From: an uncultured Oscillospiraceae bacterium
GTDB lineage: Bacteria > Bacillota > Clostridia > Oscillospirales > Oscillospiraceae
DNA length: 64,000 bases
Direction of reading: 5' to 3'
Assembly (NCBI GenBank): GCA_947589225.1
Contig: CANQBC010000001.1
Location: 62,001 to 126,000 of the forward strand
Part shown: positions 25,635 through 32,944 of the stretch, in pieces
Layout of the letters: each line of letters opens with the position of its first letter
Numbering within the stretch: position 1 is the first letter of the stretch
The notes under the pieces: model-generated
The model's database searches: none
What the model saw: only the letters and a program-made list of their open reading frames with translations
Told to the model about the DNA's origin: nothing
Program-made: the position numbers and the translations under genes

Positions 25635-26519
25635 CTATTTGAGATTCCTCTCCAGAAATTCCATCACCGCGCCCCATTTGCGCTCACGGTCGGTTTTCTC
25701 GTTGAGAAATTCGTGGCGGGAGTTTTCAAACAGCACCATTGACACGTTCTCCATCCCCGCCGTTTCAACATAGAAGTCCCGGAGCTTCCGCACCCCCGCG
25801 CCCATGCCGCCTACCGGATCCCTGGCGCCGGAGATGAGCAGGACGGGAAGCTTTTTGGGAAGGGCGGCGATGTACTCTTTCGTGTAAAGGCCCCGAAGTC
25901 CCCGGAAAAATCCACGGTAGAAACGGGCGGAGCAGGTAAATCCGCAGAAGGGGTCGGCTTCATAGGCGGCGTTGTTGTCCGCGTCCGCGGAGATCCACTT
26001 GCCGTCGTCAAAGCTTTTGGCGTATGCGCCAAAGGACAGCCTTTCAATAAACCTCGCGGGCTTTTTCGCGGGCAGCAGGGCCGCTACAAGGGAGCCCAGA
26101 TACACCTCAAAGTCCTTCTTGTAAGAGCTTCCGCCGATGATGGCCCCGTCCAGCTTGACGCCGAATCTCGCGATGCAGCTTTGGGTCACAAAGGAGCCGA
26201 AGGAGAAGCCAAAGAGAAAATAGGGGAGGGTGGGATAAAGTGCCTTGTAATGCTCCAGGATCGCCTCCTCGTCCCTCGCCACGTCCCCGAACATGTCCGA
26301 GTCGGAATACCCTAGGGACTTCTCATCCGTCAGCCCGTGTCCCCGGTGGTCGTCTGCCACCACCACAAAGCCGAACCCATTGAGGAACCGGGCAAACGGC
26401 TCATACCTCGCCCCGTGTTCCGCCATGCCGTGGACTATCTGAACCACTCCCACGGGAGAAGCCGCGTCCAGCCACTCATGGATATAAAGCTCCTTGCCGT
26501 CAAAGCTCTTGAATCTCAC
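25635..26519 (-). CDS. Alpha/beta hydrolase, monoacylglycerol-lipase-like
   Basis: About 294 residues. A GTG at 26519 behind AAAAGGGGCG is the likely start (VRFKSFDGKELYIHEW), giving the usual N-terminus of this family; upstream in-frame codons are less likely. The oxyanion loop is QIVHGMAEHGARYEPFARFL and DDHRGHGLTDEK follows. The nucleophile is Ser in GFSFGS, the acid Asp in SGARDPVGGMG, and the His in SRHEFLNE. These match the serine aminopeptidase S33/lysophospholipase family. No signal peptide is present, so it acts in the cytoplasm. The substrate is probably a monoacylglycerol or lysophospholipid. Confidence 0.88.
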   Translation of the reverse strand: MRFKSFDGKELYIHEWLDAASPVGVVQIVHGMAEHGARYEPFARFLNGFGFVVVADDHRGHGLTDEKSLGYSDSDMFGDVARDEEAILEHYKALYPTLPYFLFGFSFGSFVTQSCIARFGVKLDGAIIGGSSYKKDFEVYLGSLVAALLPAKKPARFIERLSFGAYAKSFDDGKWISADADNNAAYEADPFCGFTCSARFYRGFFRGLRGLYTKEYIAALPKKLPVLLISGARDPVGGMGAGVRKLRDFYVETAGMENVSMVLFENSRHEFLNEKTDRERKWGAVMEFLERNLK

Positions 26520-26577
26520 CACAATCGCCCCTTTTCTTTTTATTGTATTATAGAACGGCGGGAAAATCAAGAGTATA

Positions 26578-26605
26578 AAAGGCCGGTTCCGAAGAACCGG
26601 CCTTT
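26578..26605 (-). terminator. Terminator hairpin, distal copy of element C
   Basis: GGCCGGTTC-CGAA-GAACCGGCC with AAA and TTT on either side. It is identical to the hairpin at 26786-26814 and symmetrical, so it could work on either strand. Confidence 0.6.
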
Positions 26606-26785
26606 AACCCGTTGACAAAGGCTATGCCTTTGCCAACGGAAGAAATTTGCCGGTCCCCTCCATGCACTTCGTACACTCTGGGGACCTAAAAGGGGCAAAT
26701 TTCGACGTACATGCCGCCGAAATTTGCATAAAATTTTTTTCGTGCCTGCAGGCGCGAAACTCTGCGAGGCTTTGTCTACAGTCTG

Positions 26786-26814
26786 AAGGCCGGTTCCGAA
26801 GAACCGGCCTTTTT
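26786..26814 (-). terminator. Terminator of pnp, proximal copy of element C
   Basis: The same GGCCGGTTC/GAACCGGCC stem directly after the pnp stop (26829). The T-run on the plus strand is five long; on the minus strand only TT follows, then the repeat box. Confidence 0.6.
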
Positions 26815-26828
26815 AAATCGTTATCGGA

Positions 26829-28970
26829 TCATTCCTTGTCTATGGGAAGCCCCTCGGCCTCGCGCTCACGAATGGCGTCCTTGCGGGAGATGTTCCAGCG
26901 GCCGCGCTCGTCGATGCCTAAGAACTTCACCCAGGTCCAGTCGCCCACGTTGAGGACGTCCTCCACCTTCTCGGTGCGCTTGAACTCCAGATCCTTGATG
27001 TGGCACATGGCGTCCTTACCCGGAACCAGCTCCACGAAGGCGCCGATGGGGATGACGCGGACGCACTGGCCAAAGTACAGCTTGCCCACCTCGGGGACAA
27101 AGCAGATGTCATCGATGATCTTCTTGGCGGCACGGCAAGCCTCGATATCCTGGTTGCTTATGAAAACTGAGCCGTCGTCGTCGATGTCGATCTTGCAGCC
27201 GGTGTCGGCGCAGATCTTCTGGATGACCTTCCCGCCGGAACCGATGACCTCGCGGATCTTGTCCGGGTCAATGTGCATGGAGATCATCTTGGGGGCGGAC
27301 TTGGCCAGCTCATGGCGCGGCTCGGAAATGACCGGCAGCATGATCTCATCCAGGATCTGGATGCGGGCCTCGCGGGTGATCTCAAAGGCGTTCTTAATAA
27401 TGTCATAGGTCAGACCATCGTTCTTGAGATCCATCTGGATGGCGGTGATGCCCTTCTTTGTGCCGGCGACCTTAAAGTCCATCTCGCCGTGGAAGTCCTC
27501 CACGCCCTGGATGTCGATGAAGGTCTTCCAAGAGCCGTCGTCGTCGTGAATGAGGCCGCAGGAGATGCCGGCCACGGGGGCCTTGATGGGCACGCCGGCG
27601 TCCATGAGGGCCAGGGTGGAGCCGCAGATGGAGCCTTGGGAGGTGGAACCGTTGGAGGAGAGAACCTCGCTCACCACGCGGATGGCGTAGGGGAACTCCT
27701 CGGGGGAGGGGATCACGGGCTCGAGGGCCTTCTCCGCCAGAGCCCCGTGGCCGATCTCGCGGCGGGAGGTGGAGCGGGAGGGCCTGGCCTCGCCCACGGA
27801 GTAGTTGGGGAAGTTGTAGTGGTGGATATATCTCTTCTCCTCCTCCTCCCAGATGGTGTCAAGCTTCTGGGCGGCGGAGAGGGTGGCCAGGGTGCACACG
27901 GAGAGCACCTGGGTCTGGCCGCGGGTAAAGAGCCCGGAGCCGTGGACGCGGGGCAGGACGCCGACCTCGGCGGCCAGGGGACGAATCTCGTTCATGGCGC
28001 GCCCGTCCACACGCTTGCCCTCCAGGAGCCACTGCTTGACCACCTTCTTCTGGATCTTGTAGGTGATCTCCTCCAGCTGTGCGGTGATCTCGGGGTACTC
28101 CTCACCGAACTCGGCGATCATCTTGTCAACGACAACGTTGTAGCGCTCCTCACGGACGTTCTTGTCGTCGGTGTCCATGGCGTAGCGCACGTCGTCCAGA
28201 TACTTCTCCACGATCTTGTCGAAGAGCTCCTGGTTGAAGGAGGCGTGCTCGTACTCAAACTTGGGCTTGCCGATCTCCGCCACCATCTGATTGATGAGGG
28301 CGACCACGGGCTTGATGGCCTCGTGGGCGGCGATGATGCCGCCAAGCATCACGTCCTCGGGGATCTCCTTGCCGCCGGCCTCGATCATGACGATCTTGTC
28401 CATTGTGGCGGCGATGGTGCAGTACATCTCGCTGACCTCGCGCTCAGCGCTGGTGGGGTTGATGATATACTTGCCGTCGATGAGGCCGAGGCCCACACCG
28501 GCGATGGGGCCGGCGAAGGGCACGTCGGAGATGGAGACGGCGGCGGAGGCACCGATCATGGCGGCGATCTCCGGGGCGCAGTCGTGGTCGGTGGACAGCA
28601 CGGTGCAGGTCACCACCACGTCGTTTCGAAGGTCGGACGGGAAGAGCGGGCGCATGGGCCTGTCGATCATGCGGGAGGCCAGCGTGCCGCGCTCGGAGGG
28701 CTTGCCCTCACGGCGGGTGTAGCCGCCGGGGATGCGGCCCACGGAGTAGAGCTTCTCCTCAAACTCCACGGAGAGGGGGAAGTAGTCGATCCCCTCCTTG
28801 GGACGGGGGGAGGCCACCACGGTGCAGAGCACGGTGGTCTCGCCGTAGGTGACCAGAACGGCGGAGTTGGCCAGCTCCGCAAGCTTCCCCACCTCCAGGG
28901 AGAGGGGCCGGCCGGCCAGGGTCATCTCATATTTTTTGTAGTTGGGAAATTCTCTGTGCTTGATAATCAT
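26829..28970 (-). CDS. pnp: Polyribonucleotide nucleotidyltransferase (PNPase)
   Basis: 713 residues. PNPase degrades RNA 3'-to-5' with phosphate, as a trimer. Two RNase PH domains with the helical linker (about 1-550) are followed by a KH domain (GSGGKVIQKICADTGCKIDI, about 565-600) and an S1 domain (GKLYFGQCVRVIPIGAFVEL). FAR-type and substrate motifs such as GRIPGGYTRREGKPSERG are intact. The ATG at 28970 (MIIKHREFPNYKKYEM) follows AAAGGAGT; an in-frame upstream start at 29024 lies inside the leader hairpin and is unlikely. rpsO lies upstream in the same direction, the conserved rpsO-pnp order. The long leader stem suggests control by RNase III as in enterobacteria (inference). Confidence 0.97.
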   Translation of the reverse strand: MIIKHREFPNYKKYEMTLAGRPLSLEVGKLAELANSAVLVTYGETTVLCTVVASPRPKEGIDYFPLSVEFEEKLYSVGRIPGGYTRREGKPSERGTLASRMIDRPMRPLFPSDLRNDVVVTCTVLSTDHDCAPEIAAMIGASAAVSISDVPFAGPIAGVGLGLIDGKYIINPTSAEREVSEMYCTIAATMDKIVMIEAGGKEIPEDVMLGGIIAAHEAIKPVVALINQMVAEIGKPKFEYEHASFNQELFDKIVEKYLDDVRYAMDTDDKNVREERYNVVVDKMIAEFGEEYPEITAQLEEITYKIQKKVVKQWLLEGKRVDGRAMNEIRPLAAEVGVLPRVHGSGLFTRGQTQVLSVCTLATLSAAQKLDTIWEEEEKRYIHHYNFPNYSVGEARPSRSTSRREIGHGALAEKALEPVIPSPEEFPYAIRVVSEVLSSNGSTSQGSICGSTLALMDAGVPIKAPVAGISCGLIHDDDGSWKTFIDIQGVEDFHGEMDFKVAGTKKGITAIQMDLKNDGLTYDIIKNAFEITREARIQILDEIMLPVISEPRHELAKSAPKMISMHIDPDKIREVIGSGGKVIQKICADTGCKIDIDDDGSVFISNQDIEACRAAKKIIDDICFVPEVGKLYFGQCVRVIPIGAFVELVPGKDAMCHIKDLEFKRTEKVEDVLNVGDWTWVKFLGIDERGRWNISRKDAIREREAEGLPIDKE

Positions 28971-28995
28971 TTTTAGACTCCTTTGTGTTATTTTC

Positions 28996-29071
28996 GGAGT
29001 CCCGTCTTTTAGCACTTGAATCAATGCCCGACGGGCGGACGTTCATTCAAATACTAAAACGGCAGGACTCC
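28996..29071 (-). promoter_or_regulatory. Long stem-loop in the pnp mRNA leader
   Basis: On the minus strand the arm at 29045-29071 (GGAGTCC at its start, TTGAAT at its end) pairs with 28996-29021 over about 26 positions, with G-U pairs and one bulge. The inner loop holds a small GCCCG/CGGGC hairpin. The stem ends 25 bases before the pnp start. Long near-perfect stems at this place in other bacteria are RNase III sites for PNPase autoregulation; that use here is inferred. Confidence 0.6.
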
Positions 29072-29105
29072 AATTTGACTGTTTTCCGGGACAAAAAAGG
29101 AACAA

Positions 29106-29145
29106 TGGGTATTATATGCGGATTCCCGGCCGCATATAATACCCA
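29106..29145 (-). terminator. Hairpin after rpsO
   Basis: TGGGTATTATATGCGG pairs with CCGCATATAATACCCA around 8 bases, a 16-bp stem just past the rpsO stop (29152). There is no strong T-run on the minus strand, so it may be an intercistronic processing or partial termination structure between rpsO and pnp. Confidence 0.6.
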
Positions 29146-29151
29146 AACTGT

Positions 29152-29418
29152 TTACTTTCTGATTCCCAGCTTGGCGATGATGGCACGGTAACGCTCGATG
29201 TCCTTCTCCATCAGGTAGTCAAGAAGGCGGCGGCGATGGCCGATCATCTTGTACATACCGAGACGGCTGTGGGCATCGTTCTTGTGGATCTTCAGATGCT
29301 CGGTGAGCTGGTTGATGCGCTCGGTGAGTATGGCGATCTGGACCTCCGGCGAGCCGGTGTCGTTCTCACTGCGGCGGTTTGCGTCAATGACCGCGGTTTT
29401 CTGCTCCTTGGTGATCAT
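29152..29418 (-). CDS. rpsO: 30S ribosomal protein S15
   Basis: 88 residues, the normal S15 length, starting [20 protein letters not shown]. Conserved 16S rRNA-binding residues are present: [40 protein letters not shown] and LLDYL. It binds the three-way junction of helices 20-22 in the small subunit. The ATG follows AAAGGAGTTTTCACC. It has a good promoter at 29531-29559 and a leader of about 110 bases with a CCCGGCA/TGCCGGG hairpin (29476-29493) that could take part in S15 autoregulation; that role is not shown by the sequence. Confidence 0.98.
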   Translation of the reverse strand: MITKEQKTAVIDANRRSENDTGSPEVQIAILTERINQLTEHLKIHKNDAHSRLGMYKMIGHRRRLLDYLMEKDIERYRAIIAKLGIRK

Positions 29419-29530
29419 GGTGAAAACTCCTTTCTTTCAATAGTCCCCGCTCAACCGGGTAGAGGGCTGAAAGGCCCCGGCACCGATGCCGGGATGCTCC
29501 GCAAAACCAGGTAGAGGGGCAATCCATGAC

Positions 29531-29559
29531 ATTTTAGCATAGACTTTCCCTGTTGTAAA
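29531..29559 (-). promoter_or_regulatory. rpsO promoter
   Basis: On the minus strand TTTACA (29554-29559), 17 bases, TAAAAT (29531-29536). Confidence 0.7.
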
Positions 29560-29621
29560 GAGAAATTTTCGCTTTTCCTGAGTTTTTGTGGGAAAGATCC
29601 CGCCTGAACGGGATGAAAAGC

Positions 29622-31049
29622 TTACTTCTTCCCCTGCTGGGCCACGTTGAAGGGGCTGCCGTCGCCGGTAAGTCCGTCCCGGCGCAGCATGGTCTCCAGA
29701 ACGTTGATGTCCGAGGATATGTCCATGGCGTCGGACTCATAGAGTTTGTCCAGCTGCTTACGGAACCCGTCCACCAGGGTGTCCAGGATGCGCTCGATCT
29801 CCGCCTTGGCCGACGATATATTCTCTCCCGCGGCGCCGGAACGCTCAAACTCCGCGTAGGAGTTGAGAAGCTTCAGAGTGGTGGGCAGATAGTAGCTCAT
29901 GAAGGACTTGATCTGGGGCTCCTTCTCGGGCTTTTCCTGAACGGCGGCGAAGATGCGGGAGGTCAGATCCTCCATCTCGTCGATGCGCTTCGACACGCCC
30001 TCGTCGGGGATATCGTCGTTGAGCTTGCGTATCCGGCGCAAAATGGCCTTGTAGCGGTCCTCGTTGTCCTCCTCCGGCTCGGTGACGGGCGTCTCCTTCT
30101 GCTTCTGGGGAGACGCGCCGGGCTTGAGTACCAGTATGCCCTCTCCGTGGTCGATGTAGGCCGCGGCGGGCAGAAGTCCCTTCCCTATCATGATCTCAAG
30201 GTCCTTTACGCATTTCCGGTTCGAGACGCCGGCCTTGGAGGCCAGAGTGGAGATTTGCTCAAAGTCATGGCCCGCAAGGGCCGCGATGTAAAGCTTAAAG
30301 CGGTTTTCACGCTTTTTGAGAAACCCCCGGTACGCAAGGCACCCGGCGCCGCCGGCGGCCATGGCGACGGAGGGGATGGACTCGGCCATCACGCTCCAGA
30401 AAGGCCAGAAGGACAGTTCGGTGAGATGTCCCAGGGTCGTGATGCCGCCGATAATCAGGAGGAAAAGACCAAGAATGAGAAGGAGAGTGCGAGGCCCATC
30501 GGCGGCGTTGGACTTTTTTCCGCCGTCCGCCCGCCCCGGCGCCGCGCCGGTATTCTTTTTCGTGTCCGAGGTCTTGCCGCGGGAGATCATGTTGGAGCCC
30601 TCCGCGCCGCCGGAGGGACGGTTCCGGGGGGCGACATTGGCGGGCCCCGACGCCTCCCTGGCGGCCTTTGCCGCGGTGGGGTCAAGAACCACGGTTTTGT
30701 CAATGTAGTTTATATAGGCGCGCGAGCCGAGGCGTCCCTCGGCCACCATGCGCTGAAGATCCCGCATGGCCGTGTCGAAGCTGACGCCCACGGCGGAGGC
30801 CAGATAGCTGACGGACTCCACCGTCCTGCCCTCGACCATGACCTTGTATTTATTCATCCGCATCTCCTGCATGGAATCGGAGGCTATGTTCCGCTGGCTC
30901 GGAGCGATCTTTTTGAAGACGCCTATCTTCCACAGGATCATTAAAAAGCCTATTGGCCAGAACACATTGAAAGCAATAAAGACCCCAATGAAAAATATGA
31001 TATTGGAAATCGCCGAGTCGCCGCTTTTGTTGTTTCCGTTGCCGTTCAT
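29622..31049 (-). CDS. XpaC-like membrane protein (5-bromo-4-chloroindolyl phosphate hydrolysis family)
   Basis: 475 residues. Two membrane-segment pairs are visible: ISNIIFFIGVFIAFNVFWPI near the N-terminus, and two adjacent helices near 200-240 (TLLLILGLFLLIIGGITTLG). Between and after them are two similar winged-helix-like repeats (VESVSYLASAVGVSFDTAMR ... INYIDKTVVL; FEQISTLASKAGVSNRKCVK ... IDHGEGILVL). The C-terminal ~120 residues match the XpaC family (YYLPTTLKLLNSYAEFERSG; AMDISSDINVLETMLRRDGL). XpaC genes often pair with a TelA toxic-anion-resistance gene, but none is present here. The ATG at 31049 follows GGAGAG. The molecular role of this family is not established. Confidence 0.8.
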   Translation of the reverse strand: MNGNGNNKSGDSAISNIIFFIGVFIAFNVFWPIGFLMILWKIGVFKKIAPSQRNIASDSMQEMRMNKYKVMVEGRTVESVSYLASAVGVSFDTAMRDLQRMVAEGRLGSRAYINYIDKTVVLDPTAAKAAREASGPANVAPRNRPSGGAEGSNMISRGKTSDTKKNTGAAPGRADGGKKSNAADGPRTLLLILGLFLLIIGGITTLGHLTELSFWPFWSVMAESIPSVAMAAGGAGCLAYRGFLKKRENRFKLYIAALAGHDFEQISTLASKAGVSNRKCVKDLEIMIGKGLLPAAAYIDHGEGILVLKPGASPQKQKETPVTEPEEDNEDRYKAILRRIRKLNDDIPDEGVSKRIDEMEDLTSRIFAAVQEKPEKEPQIKSFMSYYLPTTLKLLNSYAEFERSGAAGENISSAKAEIERILDTLVDGFRKQLDKLYESDAMDISSDINVLETMLRRDGLTGDGSPFNVAQQGKK

Positions 31050-31106
31050 TTTACTCTCCGTTCAGTACTCTGTCCGCGCCCGAACATCGGGCCTGCCAAT
31101 ATATAT

Positions 31107-31135
31107 AACTTATTGCAAATCCCGCGTTTTGTCAA
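31107..31135 (-). promoter_or_regulatory. Probable promoter of the XpaC-like gene
   Basis: On the minus strand TTGACA (31130-31135), 17 bases, TAAGTT (31107-31112), followed by an AT-rich ATATATATT stretch, about 60 bases before the start. Confidence 0.5.
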
Positions 31136-31143
31136 GACAAACT

Positions 31144-31557
31144 CTATTTTTCCAGAAAAAGATCGTCTATACCGTTTTCGTCAAATTCGTCGAGGTAATC
31201 CTCCATCCGGGCCGCCAGCTCCTGATAGTTTTCCTGGGGCACGTCCTCCAGCTCCATGTCGCGCCTTGCCAGCTCCTCGGCCAAAATATCGAAGAACACC
31301 GACTCCTCGTAGTCCATGATGGCCTCGTGTATGCCGCCCTCGGAAAAGGCCACGGAGGGCAGAACCACGCCCCGATCCACGTCAAAAAGCTCATCCATGC
31401 CCTTTTCCTGGAGACAGCCGGCAAATATGCGGCTCTCCATGTCGTCGTAGTCGGTTATCCTGTCGTCCCCGCGGGCGGAGTTGAGCACCCAGTTGCCAAT
31501 ATACACAAGGTCGAGAAGCCTCCGAAACTCCTTCGTGGAAAGGTCAAAATGGATCAT
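31144..31557 (-). CDS. Acidic cytoplasmic protein of unknown function
   Basis: 137 residues starting MIHFDLSTKEFRRLLDLVYI. The ATG at 31557 has GGAGGTG seven bases upstream, better than an in-frame GTG three codons earlier. There is no signal peptide or membrane helix. It is strongly acidic (VEDVPQENYQELAARMEDY-like C-terminal helices ending EFDENGIDDLFLEK), predicted mostly helical. I do not recognise a named family beyond conserved clostridial hypotheticals. It is divergent from murI and upstream of the XpaC-like gene. Confidence 0.65.
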   Translation of the reverse strand: MIHFDLSTKEFRRLLDLVYIGNWVLNSARGDDRITDYDDMESRIFAGCLQEKGMDELFDVDRGVVLPSVAFSEGGIHEAIMDYEESVFFDILAEELARRDMELEDVPQENYQELAARMEDYLDEFDENGIDDLFLEK

Positions 31558-31711
31558 ACACAGCACCTCCCGGACAAATCCCTTCTGTCCTTACACTCCA
31601 TTATAACAACATTCAACGAGAAATTCTACAATTAACACTTGTTTTATTTGCCGGTTTAGAATATATTATTATGGTGAATTTGTATATCCGGAAGATTTGG
31701 AGGAGCGTTTT

Positions 31712-32524
31712 ATGGATCCGCGTCCCATCGGGGTTTTCGATTCCGGCCTTGGGGGGCTTACATGCGTCAAGCGCGTCATGGAGCTGATGCCCGGGGAGGA
31801 CATCGTATATCTGGGCGACACAGGCCGCGTGCCCTACGGCGGCAAAAGCCGGGAGACGATATTGAAATACGCCCGGCAGGATATTGCCTTTCTGCGCCGC
31901 CGGGATGTGAAGGCGGTGGTCGCCGCATGCGGCACCGTCAGCACCAACGGCCTTGAGGAGATCGCGGGGGACTACCCCATCCCCGTCTTTGGCGTCACCG
32001 ACGCCACGGCAAAGGCGGCGGTGCGCGCCACGCGCAACGGGAAAATCGGCCTTATCGGCACCAAGGCGTCCGTGCGGGCAACGGTTTATGACGAAAAGAT
32101 CCTGCGCCTGATGCCAAAGGCGCGGATATTCAAAAAAGCCTGCCCCCTCTTCGTCCCCATCGTGGAGGACGGCAGGATCGGGGACGGCGAGCCGGTTCTG
32201 ACCATGGTGGCAAAGGAGTACCTGGAGGAGCTGAAGGCCGCCGGCGTGGACACGCTTATCCTCGGTTGTACCCACTACCCCCTCATCGCCGGCACCATCG
32301 GAAGGGTCATGGGCCCGGACGTGACGCTCATCGACACGGGCGCGGAGACGGCGGCGCTCCTGCGGCGGACGCTGGAGAGCGCCGATGCCCTGGCCGCGCG
32401 GGAAAAGGGCGCGTACAGCTACTTTGTCACCGACAGCGCCGAGGATTTTGGCAAAACGGCCTCGCTGTTCCTGGGCTTCCATGTGGAGGGCTCGGTGAAG
32501 CGCGTGACGCTGGAGGACAGATAG
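31712..32524 (+). CDS. murI: Glutamate racemase
   Basis: 270 residues. MurI makes D-glutamate for peptidoglycan. The ATG at 31712 follows GGAGGAG. The substrate loop FDSGLGGLTCVKRVMELMPG and DTGRVPYGGKS are intact. The two catalytic cysteines are in AACGTVSTN and LGCTHYPL. The first motif is usually ACNTASA; here Asn is replaced by Gly, a variant noted below. The DUF1934 gene begins at the base after its stop, and argS follows 15 bases later, so the three form an operon. Confidence 0.95.
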   Translation: MDPRPIGVFDSGLGGLTCVKRVMELMPGEDIVYLGDTGRVPYGGKSRETILKYARQDIAFLRRRDVKAVVAACGTVSTNGLEEIAGDYPIPVFGVTDATAKAAVRATRNGKIGLIGTKASVRATVYDEKILRLMPKARIFKKACPLFVPIVEDGRIGDGEPVLTMVAKEYLEELKAAGVDTLILGCTHYPLIAGTIGRVMGPDVTLIDTGAETAALLRRTLESADALAAREKGAYSYFVTDSAEDFGKTASLFLGFHVEGSVKRVTLEDR

Positions 32525-32929
32525 GTGGAGCGGGCCGTCATCACCGTCGACACCCGCGACGGCGCCGGACGCGTCCGGCAGACCCACGCCGGCACGGCGA
32601 CGCCGCGCCCCGGCGGGATGGTTCTCGCCTATACCGAGACGGGGGAGAACGGCCTTAAAGGCGAGGTGGAGATAACCGCCCTGCCCGGGGAGATCGTGAT
32701 CGAGCGCCGGGGGGACGTGCGCATGAGGCAGAGGCTGGCGGCGGGACTCCCCACCACGTTCACCTACTCCACCCCCTACGGGGACTTTGACATACGCGTG
32801 GACACGGTAAAGCTCCACACGCAGTTTAAAAAGGCCGGCGGCCGCCTCTGGGCGGAGTACTGGCAGCGTTCCGGCGGCGAGCCGGAGAGAAGGACGCTGG
32901 AAATCAAATACACCTTTACAAAAGACTGA
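32525..32929 (+). CDS. DUF1934 family protein
   Basis: 134 residues. The GTG start at 32525 directly follows the murI stop, with GACAGATAGG as weak SD, so it is probably coupled to murI. A calycin-like beta-barrel pattern is visible (AVITVDTRDG, MVLAYTETGENG, EVEITALPGEIVIERRGDVR, TTFTYSTPYGDFDIRVDT, LEIKYTFTKD). The family is small and widespread in Firmicutes (YwiB in Bacillus, also next to argS). The function is unknown; the conserved argS neighbour supports the identity. Confidence 0.87.
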   Translation: MERAVITVDTRDGAGRVRQTHAGTATPRPGGMVLAYTETGENGLKGEVEITALPGEIVIERRGDVRMRQRLAAGLPTTFTYSTPYGDFDIRVDTVKLHTQFKKAGGRLWAEYWQRSGGEPERRTLEIKYTFTKD

Positions 32930-32944
32930 AAGGATCTGCGGACT

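Larger units (their letters stand above)
26578..26814 (-). repeat. Modular palindromic intergenic element, copy C (nearly complete)
   Basis: Read on the minus strand: H1 (26786-26814); CAGACTGTAGAC; palindrome P1 (26695-26727, arms GCAAATTTCG, loop region GGCATGTACG as in copy B); H2 (26652-26686, GGTCCCC...GGGGACC, with CATGCAC as in copy D); H3 (26610-26638, 12 of 13 paired, GCCTTTGTCAACG); and a second H1 (26578-26605). Module P2 is missing. The two H1 hairpins share 27 identical bases. No gene lies inside. It separates pnp from the hydrolase gene, both on the minus strand. Confidence 0.75.

Noticed and set aside
31128-31165. TTTGTCAAGACAAACTC followed by TATTTTTCC, like the box and P1 of the intergenic element
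   Set aside because: Much of it is the coding end of the acidic protein gene (stop at 31144) and the rest is the promoter of the next gene; the paired modules are missing.
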